Virus record (IMG/VR): IMGVR_UViG_3300042516_002835 | Location: 1 to 27,459 of that record | Strand: one strand, 5' to 3' | Length of the DNA: 27,459 nt | DNA from: a virus | Shown: piece after piece, positions 1 to 6,960 of the stretch | How positions within the stretch are numbered: position 1 is the first letter of the stretch | Layout: every line of letters starts with the position of its first letter | The notes under the pieces: generated by a model | Told to the model about the DNA's origin: nothing | Database searches by the model: none | What the model saw: the letters and a program-made list of their open reading frames with translations, nothing else | Made by a program: the position numbers and the translations under genes

Positions 1-2
1 CA

Positions 3-755
3 TACATTCACAGAGTGTATAGAATGGGTATGACACCTTATTTCTGGGAAGATTATATTAATGGTAAAGATACCATTATATTACGCCGCGAACCTTACTT
101 TGAAACATCTCACATCATGCAAAAAACTCCATTGCATGAAACATGGCATAAGATGTATGATTTGCCTTATAATAAGGAAAAGGACTTACCTGAATTATAT
201 ATGAATATGATTCAAACAGAAATGCCTATCACTTGGAATAGACAAAGACCAATCTTATTGCTACATACAAACGGAGGTCCTTTAATGGATGGTGCTCCAA
301 TCTATGCTTGGTCTAGAGATATGCCTAGATATGTTGCTGAAGCTATTGTTCAACAATTTGGACAACAATACCACATCATTCAGATTGTAAAACACCAATC
401 TCAAGGTATCCAATCGCCAATGGTTGAAGTAGTAGATAGACAAATGTCAAACTTTGAATTATTCTCATTAGTAAGAGCATCAGCAAAAAGAGTATTAATT
501 GACTCTTGTTTACAACACGCAGCTGCAGCTTATAAATTACCATCTACAGTATTATGGATTGGTACCCACCCAGAAATGTTTGGTTATTCAATGCATACAA
601 ACATCGTAGCAAAAGAGCCTGTTGGTAATGTTAAAAAGGTAGACGCTTCGTATTTTGACTATTCTTTAGATGGTCAGTTCCACGAATGCCCTTACAACAG
701 CCCAGAGGAAATGTTTGATGTGAATGAGATTATCAAGGCGATAAATAAAAACTAA
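3..755 (+). CDS. GT9-like (heptosyltransferase-type) glycosyltransferase, 5' partial
   Basis: The frame is open to the window edge with no stop upstream of the first GTG/ATG codons, so the N-terminus probably lies outside the window; about 250 residues are visible. The C-terminal half resembles the ADP-heptose:LPS heptosyltransferase (GT9, GT-B fold) pattern: a strand ending in RPILLLHTNGG, a helix around YAWSRDMPRYVAEAIV, then VLIDSCLQHAAAAYKLPSTV followed by LWIGTHPEMFGY. In GT9 this region binds the nucleotide sugar. The role would be transfer of a sugar to an unknown acceptor (virion protein, host surface glycan or modified DNA base). Its stop codon overlaps the next start by one base, so the two genes are translationally coupled. 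The glycosyltransferase fold is fairly likely; donor and acceptor cannot be read from the sequence. Confidence 0.6.
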   Translation, partial: YIHRVYRMGMTPYFWEDYINGKDTIILRREPYFETSHIMQKTPLHETWHKMYDLPYNKEKDLPELYMNMIQTEMPITWNRQRPILLLHTNGGPLMDGAPIYAWSRDMPRYVAEAIVQQFGQQYHIIQIVKHQSQGIQSPMVEVVDRQMSNFELFSLVRASAKRVLIDSCLQHAAAAYKLPSTVLWIGTHPEMFGYSMHTNIVAKEPVGNVKKVDASYFDYSLDGQFHECPYNSPEEMFDVNEIIKAINKN

Positions 756-1444
756 TGCACGTTATATATCGTATAAGCGATACAGGCTATCTAAAAGATA
801 AGCCTGACTACATTAACAATCGAAATTGTTTTGAAAACGCTTTAAGAACATTTAATAAAGCATATTGGTGGGTTATTGCTGATAACGTTAGTGATGAAAC
901 CAAAGAATATCTCAACAGCAAAGTAAAAACAATAGAATATGTTAGTGTAGGACACGGTGCAGGAACATTTAATCTTGCTCTAAACTTTGCTTTAGCACTT
1001 CCTGATCCAAATGAAGTAGTTTATTTCTTAGAAAATGACTACCTACACAAGCCCGAAGCAGATAAAATACTAGAGGATGGACTGGATTTAGGATTTGATT
1101 ATACAACTGCATATGACCATCCAGACAAATATCTTAACCCAATAGAGGGTGGAAATCCATTTTGTAGTGGGAGGGCAGAGGATACTAGAGTATATTTAGG
1201 CGAACATTGCCATTGGAAATTGACAAACTCAACAACAATGACGTTTGCGGCAAAGTTAAAAACATTGAAAGAAGATGAGGAAATATTGCGTAAGTGGACT
1301 AAAACCACTCACCCATACGACTTTCAAATGTTTATGGAATTAAAACAAAAAGGTAGAAGATTAGCATCATCAATACCTGGATATTCAACACATGGTGAAA
1401 CACAATGGTTAACACCATTAACAAACTGGAAACAAGAGTTATGA
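755..1444 (+). CDS. GT-A-like glycosyltransferase of phage type
   Basis: A 229-residue protein with features of a small GT-A-fold transferase: an N-terminal strand (VIYRISDTG), a central VVYFLENDYLH segment where the acidic ENDY could act as the metal/nucleotide-sugar DXD motif, then a conserved-looking TTAYDHPDKYLNP segment, a TNSTTMTFA stretch and a C-terminal IPGYSTHGETQWLTPL. I recall this overall pattern from phage and algal-virus proteins usually annotated as glycosyltransferase or hypothetical; that is memory, not a search. The start overlaps the preceding stop (TAATG) and its own stop overlaps the next start (ATGA), so the three genes form one coupled unit. The substrate is unknown. 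Confidence 0.6.
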   Translation: MHVIYRISDTGYLKDKPDYINNRNCFENALRTFNKAYWWVIADNVSDETKEYLNSKVKTIEYVSVGHGAGTFNLALNFALALPDPNEVVYFLENDYLHKPEADKILEDGLDLGFDYTTAYDHPDKYLNPIEGGNPFCSGRAEDTRVYLGEHCHWKLTNSTTMTFAAKLKTLKEDEEILRKWTKTTHPYDFQMFMELKQKGRRLASSIPGYSTHGETQWLTPLTNWKQEL

Positions 1445-2190
1445 AACAATTAGCAGCATTTATTATCGAAGATAGATTCTTCGAAGATTTTGGTAAAACA
1501 TGTAGTGATCATTTTAAGCACCTTCCTAAAGGTACTGATTTATATGTTTATACATCCGATGAGCACGTAGAAAAATATACGGAACAATTAAGTAAAAACA
1601 AACTAAAAGCAACATTTTTACCTTACAACAAAAATATTGAAACCCCAATATCGATTAAGTACATACCAGGATTAGAGCAGTTATTAAAAGATGAACGTAT
1701 GAAATCTCTATTTAATATGTGTATGGTTATGACACAACCTGATTTCTGGAAAGACTATTTCGGTTATGAGCGCGTATTAATATTCCAACGCGACACAGCA
1801 GTATTGAGAGGTGGTATTGAAGGTTTCTTTGATTATGATTATGTAGGTGCACCATGTTATAATTTTGTTAAAGACCAAACAATACAAAATGGTGGTTTTA
1901 GCCTACGCAATCCACGAGTAATGGAATACATTTGTCGTATGTATGGATGGAATACAGATTTACAAGATATGATGGTAGTGGGTCAGTACTCATCAGCATC
2001 ATTCTTTGCTGAAGATATATTCTTCTGTTTACGTATGATTAAATATAATGCTGGTAAATTAGCTCCACTAGACGTATCACAGCGCTTTAGCGTTGAATCT
2101 AGATTCGCTTTAGGAACGCTTGGTTACCACAGAATAGATACTTACCTTACAGAAGACGAACAAAAGCAAATTAAAGAACAGTATAAATAA
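1441..2190 (+). CDS. DUF5672-like putative glycosyltransferase
   Basis: I place the start at ATG 1441 (249 residues), not at the upstream in-frame ATG 1405, because 1441 forms an ATGA overlap with the preceding stop, matching the coupling seen one gene upstream. The protein shows the hallmarks I associate with DUF5672: RVLIFQRDTAVLRGG (an FQ-D-T motif), then FDYDYVGAPCYNF, then NGGFSLRNPRVMEYIC and a FFAEDIFFCLRM acidic motif. DUF5672 proteins sit among polysaccharide and glycosyltransferase genes and are thought to be GT-A-like. Together with the two upstream genes this makes a three-gene sugar-transfer cassette. The exact reaction is unknown. Confidence 0.65.
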   Translation: MKQLAAFIIEDRFFEDFGKTCSDHFKHLPKGTDLYVYTSDEHVEKYTEQLSKNKLKATFLPYNKNIETPISIKYIPGLEQLLKDERMKSLFNMCMVMTQPDFWKDYFGYERVLIFQRDTAVLRGGIEGFFDYDYVGAPCYNFVKDQTIQNGGFSLRNPRVMEYICRMYGWNTDLQDMMVVGQYSSASFFAEDIFFCLRMIKYNAGKLAPLDVSQRFSVESRFALGTLGYHRIDTYLTEDEQKQIKEQYK

Positions 2191-2203
2191 CGGTTTTTAC
2201 AAA

Positions 2204-2217
2204 TTTGATATATTTAT
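2204..2217 (+). promoter_or_regulatory. Candidate late promoter (ATATTTAT element)
   Basis: ATATTTAT lies at 2210-2217, with 25 bases between it and the ATG at 2243; no recurring -33 element is visible. It is one of seven copies at a similar position before structural or other unit-leading genes in this window. The leader after it is A-rich with no Shine-Dalgarno. The late-promoter role is inferred from repetition and position only. Confidence 0.45.
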
Positions 2218-2242
2218 ATACAGTAAACAAAAAACAAAAAAC

Positions 2243-2509
2243 ATGACATTATTAGTAATCCTAATCATCGTTGCCGTAGTAGCAGTATTCGTTGCTATGA
2301 AAACTGGTAAAGTAAAAGATGCAAACAACAACAACATTCCTGACGCTATTGAAAAACCAATCGAAGAAGTTAAGGAAGTAGTTAAAGAAGTTATTGAGAA
2401 AGTAAAAGCTCCTAAAGCACCAAAGGCGCCACAAGCACCTAAAGCTCCAGTTGCTAAACCAGCTGCAAAAAAACCAGCATCAAAAACAAAAGCTAAAAAA
2501 GCAAAATAA
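2243..2509 (+). CDS. Small membrane-anchored protein with Lys/Ala/Pro-rich tail
   Basis: This 88-residue protein is not recognised as a named family. Residues 2-19 are an uninterrupted hydrophobic segment (TLLVILIIVAVVAVFVAM), best read as an N-terminal membrane anchor. It is followed by KDANNNNIPDAIE, which resembles the Ca-binding DxDxDGxPD loop of thrombospondin type 3/dockerin-like repeats but with Asn at most positions. Next comes a charged helix (EEVKEVVKEVIEKVKA), then KAP repeats and an AKKPASKTKAKKAK tail that looks like a histone H1 tail. The gene follows a candidate late promoter and leads into small genes before the tail module. The tail could bind DNA or polyanions at the membrane; function is unknown. 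Confidence 0.75.
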   Translation: MTLLVILIIVAVVAVFVAMKTGKVKDANNNNIPDAIEKPIEEVKEVVKEVIEKVKAPKAPKAPQAPKAPVAKPAAKKPASKTKAKKAK

Positions 2510-2512
2510 TAT

Positions 2513-2974
2513 ATGGAAAAGATCAGTTTAAAGCTATCTGAGTTTTATCAATTAGACGCTGAATTAAATGGCGTTGTAAACCAACAAACAGGTGAAAAAT
2601 TATCTAATGGTTTGTTGAGTGAAAAAGTTAAATTAACAACTAAATATTGGTTATCTGATTTAGCTAAGAAAGTAGCTGTTGAAAAAGAAGCTGTTGAAAA
2701 AGTTAAAAATGAACTTATTCAAAAGCATGGTGAAGCAGATGCACAAGGCAACATCAGCATTCCGTTCTACGCTAACGAACAAGTTGACGAAGAAGGTAAT
2801 GTAATTTCACGTGAAGTAAATCCTAAATTTGTTGAATTCCAAAACGAATTTAACTTATTATTAGAGGAAGAACGTGAATTAGAACATAAAGGTTTTAAAC
2901 TTGAAGAATTAGAAAGCGTAGAATCAGATGACAACTACCCAGTATTCTTCAAATTGATTAAAGTTGATGAATAA
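2513..2974 (+). CDS. Acidic helical phage protein, unrecognised
   Basis: A 153-residue protein rich in Glu and Lys, predicted by eye to be mostly helical: a heptad-like stretch around residues 50-75 (DLAKKVAVEKEAVEKVKNELI) and another near residues 105-130 (FQNEFNLLLEEERELEHKG). The middle part (GNISIPFYANEQVDEEGNV) looks like a beta hairpin. The layout recalls small phage proteins annotated DUF1617, which sit near tail genes, but I cannot confirm that. It starts three bases after the preceding gene and its end overlaps the next start, consistent with co-translation in the pre-sheath cluster. Confidence 0.7.
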   Translation: MEKISLKLSEFYQLDAELNGVVNQQTGEKLSNGLLSEKVKLTTKYWLSDLAKKVAVEKEAVEKVKNELIQKHGEADAQGNISIPFYANEQVDEEGNVISREVNPKFVEFQNEFNLLLEEERELEHKGFKLEELESVESDDNYPVFFKLIKVDE

Positions 2975-3200
2975 AATTTCAGAAATATTTCAGGCGTGGG
3001 TAGCTGCGGCTAACCCCACGTCTGATCAACTTTCTATAGCTCAACATAGATCAAATATATGTGATGGTTGCGAACATAAAACTTATGTTAAAGCAATCAA
3101 TTCATTTACATGTGGTAAATGTGGATGTCCATTAAGTAAAAAAGTATTTTCACCTAAAACTGGTAAAGAAGCTTGCCCATTAGCTAAATGGGAATTATAA
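2967..3200 (+). CDS. Small Cys-rich zinc-ribbon-like protein
   Basis: I choose ATG 2967 (77 residues) over the in-frame TTG 2964. The protein carries CDGC near residue 32, then CGKCGCPL near residue 49, and a final ACPLAKW motif, an arrangement suited to one zinc ribbon (Cys pairs separated by about 15 residues). Phage proteins with this C..C / CGKCGCPL / CPL pattern are common near structural genes, but no role is established that I know of. It overlaps the upstream gene by eight bases and is followed after ten bases by the coiled-coil gene at 3211. Confidence 0.75.
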   Translation: MNKISEIFQAWVAAANPTSDQLSIAQHRSNICDGCEHKTYVKAINSFTCGKCGCPLSKKVFSPKTGKEACPLAKWEL

Positions 3201-3210
3201 TAAAATCGTT

Positions 3211-3477
3211 ATGGCAAAACTTACACAAGAAGAAATTCAACAAATTAAAGAATTACAGCAAAAATACGACCAAACCGTGTTTGAGTTAGGTTCACTTGAA
3301 GCACAAATTATAGTACTTAACGCTCAGATCGATAAATTGAACGAAGAAAAACGCAATTTAGTTTCAGATCTTAACACAGTTGGTAAGAAAGAATCGGAAC
3401 TAGTCAAATCACTACAGGAAAAGTACGGTACTGGCAGCATTGATGTGGAGTCCGGAGAAATAACACCTGCTCAGTAA
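3211..3477 (+). CDS. Small coiled-coil protein
   Basis: An 88-residue protein; residues 5-70 form a nearly continuous heptad coiled coil (for example EIQQIKELQQKYDQTV and IIVLNAQIDKLNEEKRNLV). The C-terminus (GTGSIDVESGEITPAQ) is a short non-helical tail. No enzymatic motif is visible. Lying just before the sheath gene, it may be a minor virion or assembly protein; this is inference from position. The start is preceded by GTT (GTTATG), a context that recurs at several starts in this window. Confidence 0.7.
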   Translation: MAKLTQEEIQQIKELQQKYDQTVFELGSLEAQIIVLNAQIDKLNEEKRNLVSDLNTVGKKESELVKSLQEKYGTGSIDVESGEITPAQ

Positions 3478-3505
3478 TAGCTCTGCGGTTTATAGTTGTT
3501 TTTAG

Positions 3506-3513
3506 ATATTTAT
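3506..3513 (+). promoter_or_regulatory. Candidate late promoter before the sheath gene
   Basis: ATATTTAT at 3506-3513, 44 bases before the sheath ATG at 3558, is the longest spacing of the set. It lies in an 80-base gap with no other gene. The role is inferred from the repeated motif. Confidence 0.45.
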
Positions 3514-3557
3514 TATTAGGTCAATCCTATTAAAATTTTCAAAAACAATTATAAAAA

Positions 3558-5306
3558 ATGGCAGAACAAATTTTATCTCCTGGTGTATTCCAAAATGAAT
3601 CTGACCAATCTTTAGTACAGCAAGGTATACAAGGCACCTCAACAGCCGTTGTTGGCCCTACAGTGTTAGGTCAACCGTATGTTCCAACCTATGTAACTTC
3701 TTACAGCGAGTATGCGTCTAAATTCGGAGAAACATTTAAGAGTGGTAGCTATTACTACGAGTATTTCACGTCAATGGCTGCAAGAGATTTCTTCCAAAAC
3801 GGCGGTCAAACATTACTAGTAACTAGAATCATAAGTGATAGTGGTAGTACTTCAGTAAGTACTTACGCTTCAGCTAGTGTAAATGCCTTTGGATACCTTC
3901 CAAATACTCCACTTACATCTTCATTCCAACTTGAAACATTAGCTTGGGGTGATGAAATGAATAACACTTCTAGCTTAGCTGGTGGTGCTTTAGCAAGTGG
4001 TAGTGCAAAGAACGTTCGTTGGGAAGTAACGCAAGTAGCTCCAACTTTAGGTACATTTACTCTATCAATTCGTCAAGGTGACGACAACACAACACAACCT
4101 AACTACATTGAAACATGGCCTAACTTATCATTAGACCCAGCATTACCTAACTTTATCTCTCGTGTAATTGGTGATATTAAACCAGTTTACAGAGTAGACG
4201 TTGATGGTAGCCCGTATATTGATTATACTGGTTCTTATGCTAATGCTTCTCAGTTTGTTCGTATTAAATCAGTTGCAACTCCACAAATCGATTCTATCGA
4301 TAACAGCGGTGCTTATAAAGCTACTCAATACAGTGGTAGTTTACCAGCAACTGGTAGTGGTTCATTCGGTGGTTCATTTGCAGGTGGCTTAGTAGCTACA
4401 ACTACTGAACAATTAATGAACGAAAACATTACAGCAACTAATATTCAAGGTTTCTCTGGTGCTAACTACACAGCTGCTTTCAACTTATTAGCAAATAAAG
4501 ATGATTACAGATTCAATGTGTTATTAGCTCCTGGTATTAGCTTTGATACTATAGGAAATGCATTATCAACTATGATTTCAACAGCTGAAGGTCGTGGTGA
4601 TGCAATTGCACTTGTAGATACTAAGAAATACGGTGCTGTTGTTTCTACAGCTGCTACAGCGGCTGCTGGACAAAACAGCAACTACGCAGCTACTTACTGG
4701 CCTTGGGTTCAGTTATTTAGCTCTGGTTTAGGTAAAACCGTTTGGGCTCCTCCAACAACTGTAATGGGTGGTGTTTTAGCATTCAACGACCAAGTTGGTG
4801 CTGAATGGTTCGCTCCAGCAGGTTTAAATCGTGGTGGTGTTCCTTCAGTATTAAGAGCTGAAAGAAAATTAACTCAAAACGATCGCGATACATTATACAA
4901 TGCAAATGTTAACCCATTAGCTACATTCCCTGGAAATGGTGTTGTAGTATTTGGTCAGAAAACATTACAAAAGAAATCAACAGCACTTGACCGTGTAAAC
5001 GTTCGTAGATTGTTGATTGCATTGAAAGACTTCATTGGTCAAGTAGGTAATAACTTAGTATTTGAACAAAATACTGCAGTTACTCGTAACCGTTTCTTAA
5101 GCCAAGTTAACCCTTATTTAGATTCAGTAGTACAAAGACAAGGTTTGTATGCTTACAAAGTTGTAATGGATGAATCAAACAACACACCTGATGTAATCGA
5201 CAGAAACCAATTAGTAGGTCAGATTTATATCCAACCAACTAAGACAGCTGAATTTATTATATTAAACTTCAACGTATTACCTACTGGCGCTACATTCCCT
5301 GCATAG
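3558..5306 (+). CDS. Contractile tail sheath protein (T4 gp18-like)
   Basis: A 582-residue sheath subunit that polymerises around the tail tube and contracts on infection. The N-terminus has the typical LSPGVFQNE start and an early TAVVGPTVLGQP / VTSYSEYASKFG segment, then YYYEYFTSMAARDFFQNGGQ. The conserved C-terminal sheath domain shows NPLATFPGNGVVVFGQKTL, DRVNVRRLLIALKDFI, then VFEQNTAVTRNRFLSQVNPY and a final strand TAEFIILNFNVLPTG. The length is slightly below T4 gp18. It leads the tail operon and is followed by the tube gene, the standard myovirus order. The central part (about residues 90-280) is Ser/Gly/Thr-rich and probably the variable protruding domain. Confidence 0.96.
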   Translation: MAEQILSPGVFQNESDQSLVQQGIQGTSTAVVGPTVLGQPYVPTYVTSYSEYASKFGETFKSGSYYYEYFTSMAARDFFQNGGQTLLVTRIISDSGSTSVSTYASASVNAFGYLPNTPLTSSFQLETLAWGDEMNNTSSLAGGALASGSAKNVRWEVTQVAPTLGTFTLSIRQGDDNTTQPNYIETWPNLSLDPALPNFISRVIGDIKPVYRVDVDGSPYIDYTGSYANASQFVRIKSVATPQIDSIDNSGAYKATQYSGSLPATGSGSFGGSFAGGLVATTTEQLMNENITATNIQGFSGANYTAAFNLLANKDDYRFNVLLAPGISFDTIGNALSTMISTAEGRGDAIALVDTKKYGAVVSTAATAAAGQNSNYAATYWPWVQLFSSGLGKTVWAPPTTVMGGVLAFNDQVGAEWFAPAGLNRGGVPSVLRAERKLTQNDRDTLYNANVNPLATFPGNGVVVFGQKTLQKKSTALDRVNVRRLLIALKDFIGQVGNNLVFEQNTAVTRNRFLSQVNPYLDSVVQRQGLYAYKVVMDESNNTPDVIDRNQLVGQIYIQPTKTAEFIILNFNVLPTGATFPA

Positions 5307-5322
5307 GGGATGTAGTTGCTTA

Positions 5323-5330
5323 ATATTTAT
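5323..5330 (+). promoter_or_regulatory. Candidate late promoter before the tube gene
   Basis: ATATTTAT at 5323-5330 (AATATTTAT in context), 26 bases before the tube ATG at 5357. Tube protein is needed in high copy, so its own late promoter would make sense; the evidence is motif recurrence only. Confidence 0.45.
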
Positions 5331-5356
5331 TAATAGCAATTAAACAATAACATAAA

Positions 5357-5842
5357 ATGGCTGTATTATCACCAAATGAAATAATGTTCACCGCGTTTGA
5401 ACCTAAAGTTCAGAATCGTTTTATCATGTACATCGATGGTATTCCTGCGTACTTGATTAAATCAGCTGCTGCTCCTGGATTCGAAGCTGGTGAAATTGTT
5501 TTAGATCATATAAACGTTTATCGTAAAGTTAAAGGTAAGGTACGTTGGAGTGACATGACTTTAGGCTTATACGATCCTGTAACACCAAGTGGTGCTCAAG
5601 CTGTAATGGAATGGGCTCGTTTGGCACACGAATCAGTAACTGGCCGTGATGGTTACTCTGATTTTTACAAGAAAGATTTAACTTTAGATATTCTAGGTCC
5701 TGTAGGCGATATCGTAGGTGAGTGGATTATTAAAGGTGCTTATTGCAAAACAGCAACCTTTGGTGAATACGATTGGGCTAACGAAGCTGCAATCAACTTA
5801 TCAGTAACAATCGCTATGGATTACTGCGTATTGAACTTCTAA
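5357..5842 (+). CDS. Tail tube protein (T4 gp19-like)
   Basis: A 161-residue protein, almost the same length as T4 gp19 (163). It shows the tube-fold pattern: FEPKVQNRFIMYIDGIPAYL, SAAAPGFEAGEIVLDHINVY, KVRWSDMTLGLYDPVTPSG, then a C-terminal GEWIIKGAYCKTATFGEYDW and a final strand INLSVTIAMDYCVLNF. Hexameric rings stack to form the inner tube that delivers DNA. It lies directly after the sheath gene and is followed by a strong hairpin terminator, so sheath and tube can be expressed separately from the downstream chaperone and tape-measure genes. Confidence 0.95.
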   Translation: MAVLSPNEIMFTAFEPKVQNRFIMYIDGIPAYLIKSAAAPGFEAGEIVLDHINVYRKVKGKVRWSDMTLGLYDPVTPSGAQAVMEWARLAHESVTGRDGYSDFYKKDLTLDILGPVGDIVGEWIIKGAYCKTATFGEYDWANEAAINLSVTIAMDYCVLNF

Positions 5843-5868
5843 TTATATTTCAATATCTTTTTAGATAA

Positions 5869-5899
5869 GGCGTCTGCTTTGGCAGATGCCTTTCTTTTT
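5869..5899 (+). terminator. Rho-independent terminator after the tube gene
   Basis: Stem GGCGTCTGC (5869-5877) pairs with GCAGATGCC (5882-5890) across a TTTG loop with one G-T wobble, followed by the T-rich tract TTTCTTTTT (5891-5899). It lies 26 bases after the tube stop and just before the next candidate promoter. Confidence 0.85.
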
Positions 5900-5902
5900 C
5901 GT

Positions 5903-5910
5903 ATATTTAT
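5903..5910 (+). promoter_or_regulatory. Candidate promoter before the tail assembly chaperone
   Basis: ATATTTAT at 5903-5910 lies 23 bases before ATG 5934, immediately downstream of the terminator. It can also be read as TATATTTA (5902-5909) with TTTG at 5878-5881 exactly 20 bases upstream, close to the Bacteroidota -33/-7 layout, but that TTTG is the terminator loop and may be chance. Confidence 0.45.
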
Positions 5911-5933
5911 ATATATAAAACAAATAAAAGTTT

Positions 5934-6677
5934 ATGGCTGAATTAAAAATTCCAACAGAAATCGTTTCGTTACCTTCAAAAGGTTTATTGTATCCTGAAA
6001 CATCCCCATTATCTAAAGGACAAGTAGAAATGAAGTATATGACAGCTAAGGAAGAAGATATCCTTACTAATACTAACTTCATTCGTCAAGGTACTGTTAT
6101 TGACAAACTATTACAAGCACTAATTGTAACACCAATCGACTACAATGAACTGTTAATTGGTGATAAAAACGCAATATTAGTTGCTGCTCGTGTGTTAGGT
6201 TATGGTAAAGATTATTCTTTTACCTATAATGGTAAAGAAGTATCGGTTGACTTATCAACACTAGAAGATAAAGTAATTGATGAATCACTATACACTCGTG
6301 GCTCAAATGAATTTAACTTTACATTACCACACTCAGGTAATAATATTACATTCAAACTATTAACACATGGTGATGAACAAAAGATTGAAGCTGAAATTAA
6401 AGGTTTACAAAAAGTAAATCCAAACCAATCTACAGATGTTACTACACGTTTAAAACACATGATCACTTCAGTTGAAGGTAAACGTGAAGCTAAAGACGTT
6501 CGTGAGTTTGTTGATAATTACTTAATTGCTAAAGACGCAAGATCATTACGTGAGCATTACAGTAAAATCCAACCTGACATCAATTTAGTTTATAAGCCAG
6601 AAGATGATAGTTATGTAGGGGAGGGCATAGCTATACCGATTTCTCTTAACTTTTTTTGGCCTGACTCCGGACTATAG
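5934..6677 (+). CDS. T4 gp26-like tail assembly chaperone, upstream frame
   Basis: A 247-residue protein whose N-terminal half matches the pattern I associate with the T4 gp26-like baseplate family: EIVSLPSKGLLYPETSPL, then MKYMTAKEEDILTNTNFI, VIDKLLQALIV, and DKNAILVAARVLGYGKDY. It sits between the tube and tape-measure genes, the position of the tail assembly chaperone pair (lambda G/GT) in most long-tailed phages. The chaperone would coat the tape measure during tail assembly. The zero-frame ends shortly after a run of seven T (6651-6657) with a short, unremarkable tail (WPDSGL), while a conserved-looking reading frame without its own usable start continues in another frame. A programmed frameshift is therefore likely (see the next two features). 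An ATATTTAT element precedes the gene. Confidence 0.8.
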   Translation: MAELKIPTEIVSLPSKGLLYPETSPLSKGQVEMKYMTAKEEDILTNTNFIRQGTVIDKLLQALIVTPIDYNELLIGDKNAILVAARVLGYGKDYSFTYNGKEVSVDLSTLEDKVIDESLYTRGSNEFNFTLPHSGNNITFKLLTHGDEQKIEAEIKGLQKVNPNQSTDVTTRLKHMITSVEGKREAKDVREFVDNYLIAKDARSLREHYSKIQPDINLVYKPEDDSYVGEGIAIPISLNFFWPDSGL

Positions 6678-6924
6678 ATTATTACTATTTAACCAAATTC
6701 ATGAAATCGTATTTCACGGAAATGGTGGTTATGATTGGGATACTGTTTATAATATGCCAATATGGTTACGTTTATTTACGTTCAATAAAATGAAAGAACA
6801 TTACGATAAACAAGCCGAAGAGCAAGAAAAAGCCAATAATCTACTTAAAAATAAACAAAACAAGGAAATAGCAAAACCAAACATTGCTCAACCAACATAC
6901 AAAGTAAAGGCGCCTAAAAAATAG
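6631..6924 (+). CDS. Frameshift extension of the tail assembly chaperone (GT/gp51-like), no own start
   Basis: In the frame +1 (equivalently -2) relative to the upstream gene, codons are open from 6631 to TAG 6922-6924. The region reads GLTPDYRLLLFNQIHEIVFH, then NGGYDWDTVYNMPIWLRLFT, a charged helix (NKMKEHYDKQAEEQEKANN) and a Lys/Pro tail. The aromatic-rich NMPIWLR motif looks like real protein and resembles the second chaperone component of myophages. No ATG, GTG or TTG precedes the conserved part; the first ATG (6754) lies inside the motif. The simplest reading is a fusion made by ribosomal frameshifting at 6651-6657, giving about 329-330 residues. The alternative is a homopolymer error in the sequence. 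The stop codon is embedded in a terminator hairpin. Confidence 0.7.
   Translation, partial: LYRFLLTFFGLTPDYRLLLFNQIHEIVFHGNGGYDWDTVYNMPIWLRLFTFNKMKEHYDKQAEEQEKANNLLKNKQNKEIAKPNIAQPTYKVKAPKK
6651..6657 (+). other. Putative slippery site for programmed frameshift
   Basis: Seven T in frame as AAC TTT TTT TGG. Skipping one T (+1), or slipping back two bases with Phe-tRNA re-pairing on TTT (-2), moves ribosomes into the downstream chaperone frame. The only G-rich stretch nearby, GGGGAGGG (6618-6625), lies about 25 bases upstream and is unusual in this SD-poor genome; whether it stimulates slippage is unknown. Confidence 0.6.
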
Positions 6925-6932
6925 GCGCTTTT
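6910..6932 (+). terminator. Rho-independent terminator overlapping the chaperone stop
   Basis: Stem GCGCCTA (6910-6916) pairs perfectly with TAGGCGC (6922-6928) around an AAAAA loop, followed by TTTT (6929-6932). The stop codon TAG of the downstream chaperone frame is part of the stem. The short T tract makes it weaker than the one after the tube gene. Confidence 0.7.
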
Positions 6933-6933
6933 A

Positions 6934-6941
6934 ATATTTAT
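6934..6941 (+). promoter_or_regulatory. Candidate late promoter before the tape measure gene
   Basis: ATATTTAT at 6934-6941 (AATATTTAT in context), 19 bases before ATG 6961 and directly after a terminator hairpin, so the tape-measure unit can start here. Confidence 0.45.
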
Positions 6942-6960
6942 ACGGCGCAATAATTAAAAT

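Noticed and set aside
2182-2189. Exact T4 late-promoter box TATAAATA on the + strand
   Set aside because: It lies in the last codons of the DUF5672-like gene (Tyr-Lys-stop), 53 bases before the next start, and is not repeated before other genes; the ATATTTAT copy closer to the start is the better candidate.
2407-2460. Short tandem repeat of about nine bases (AAAGCACCT-like units)
   Set aside because: Units are imperfect and in frame, encoding Lys-Ala-Pro repeats; a protein-level repeat, not a CRISPR array or regulatory iteron.
4201-4392. Overlapping + strand open frame inside the sheath gene
   Set aside because: Low-complexity hydrophobic translation caused by the repetitive Ser/Gly codons of the sheath; no independent start signal.
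6651-6657. The frame change at the T7 run as a sequencing or assembly error
   Set aside because: Possible and not excluded, but the position between tube and tape-measure genes is the classic site of programmed chaperone frameshifting, so the biological reading is preferred.
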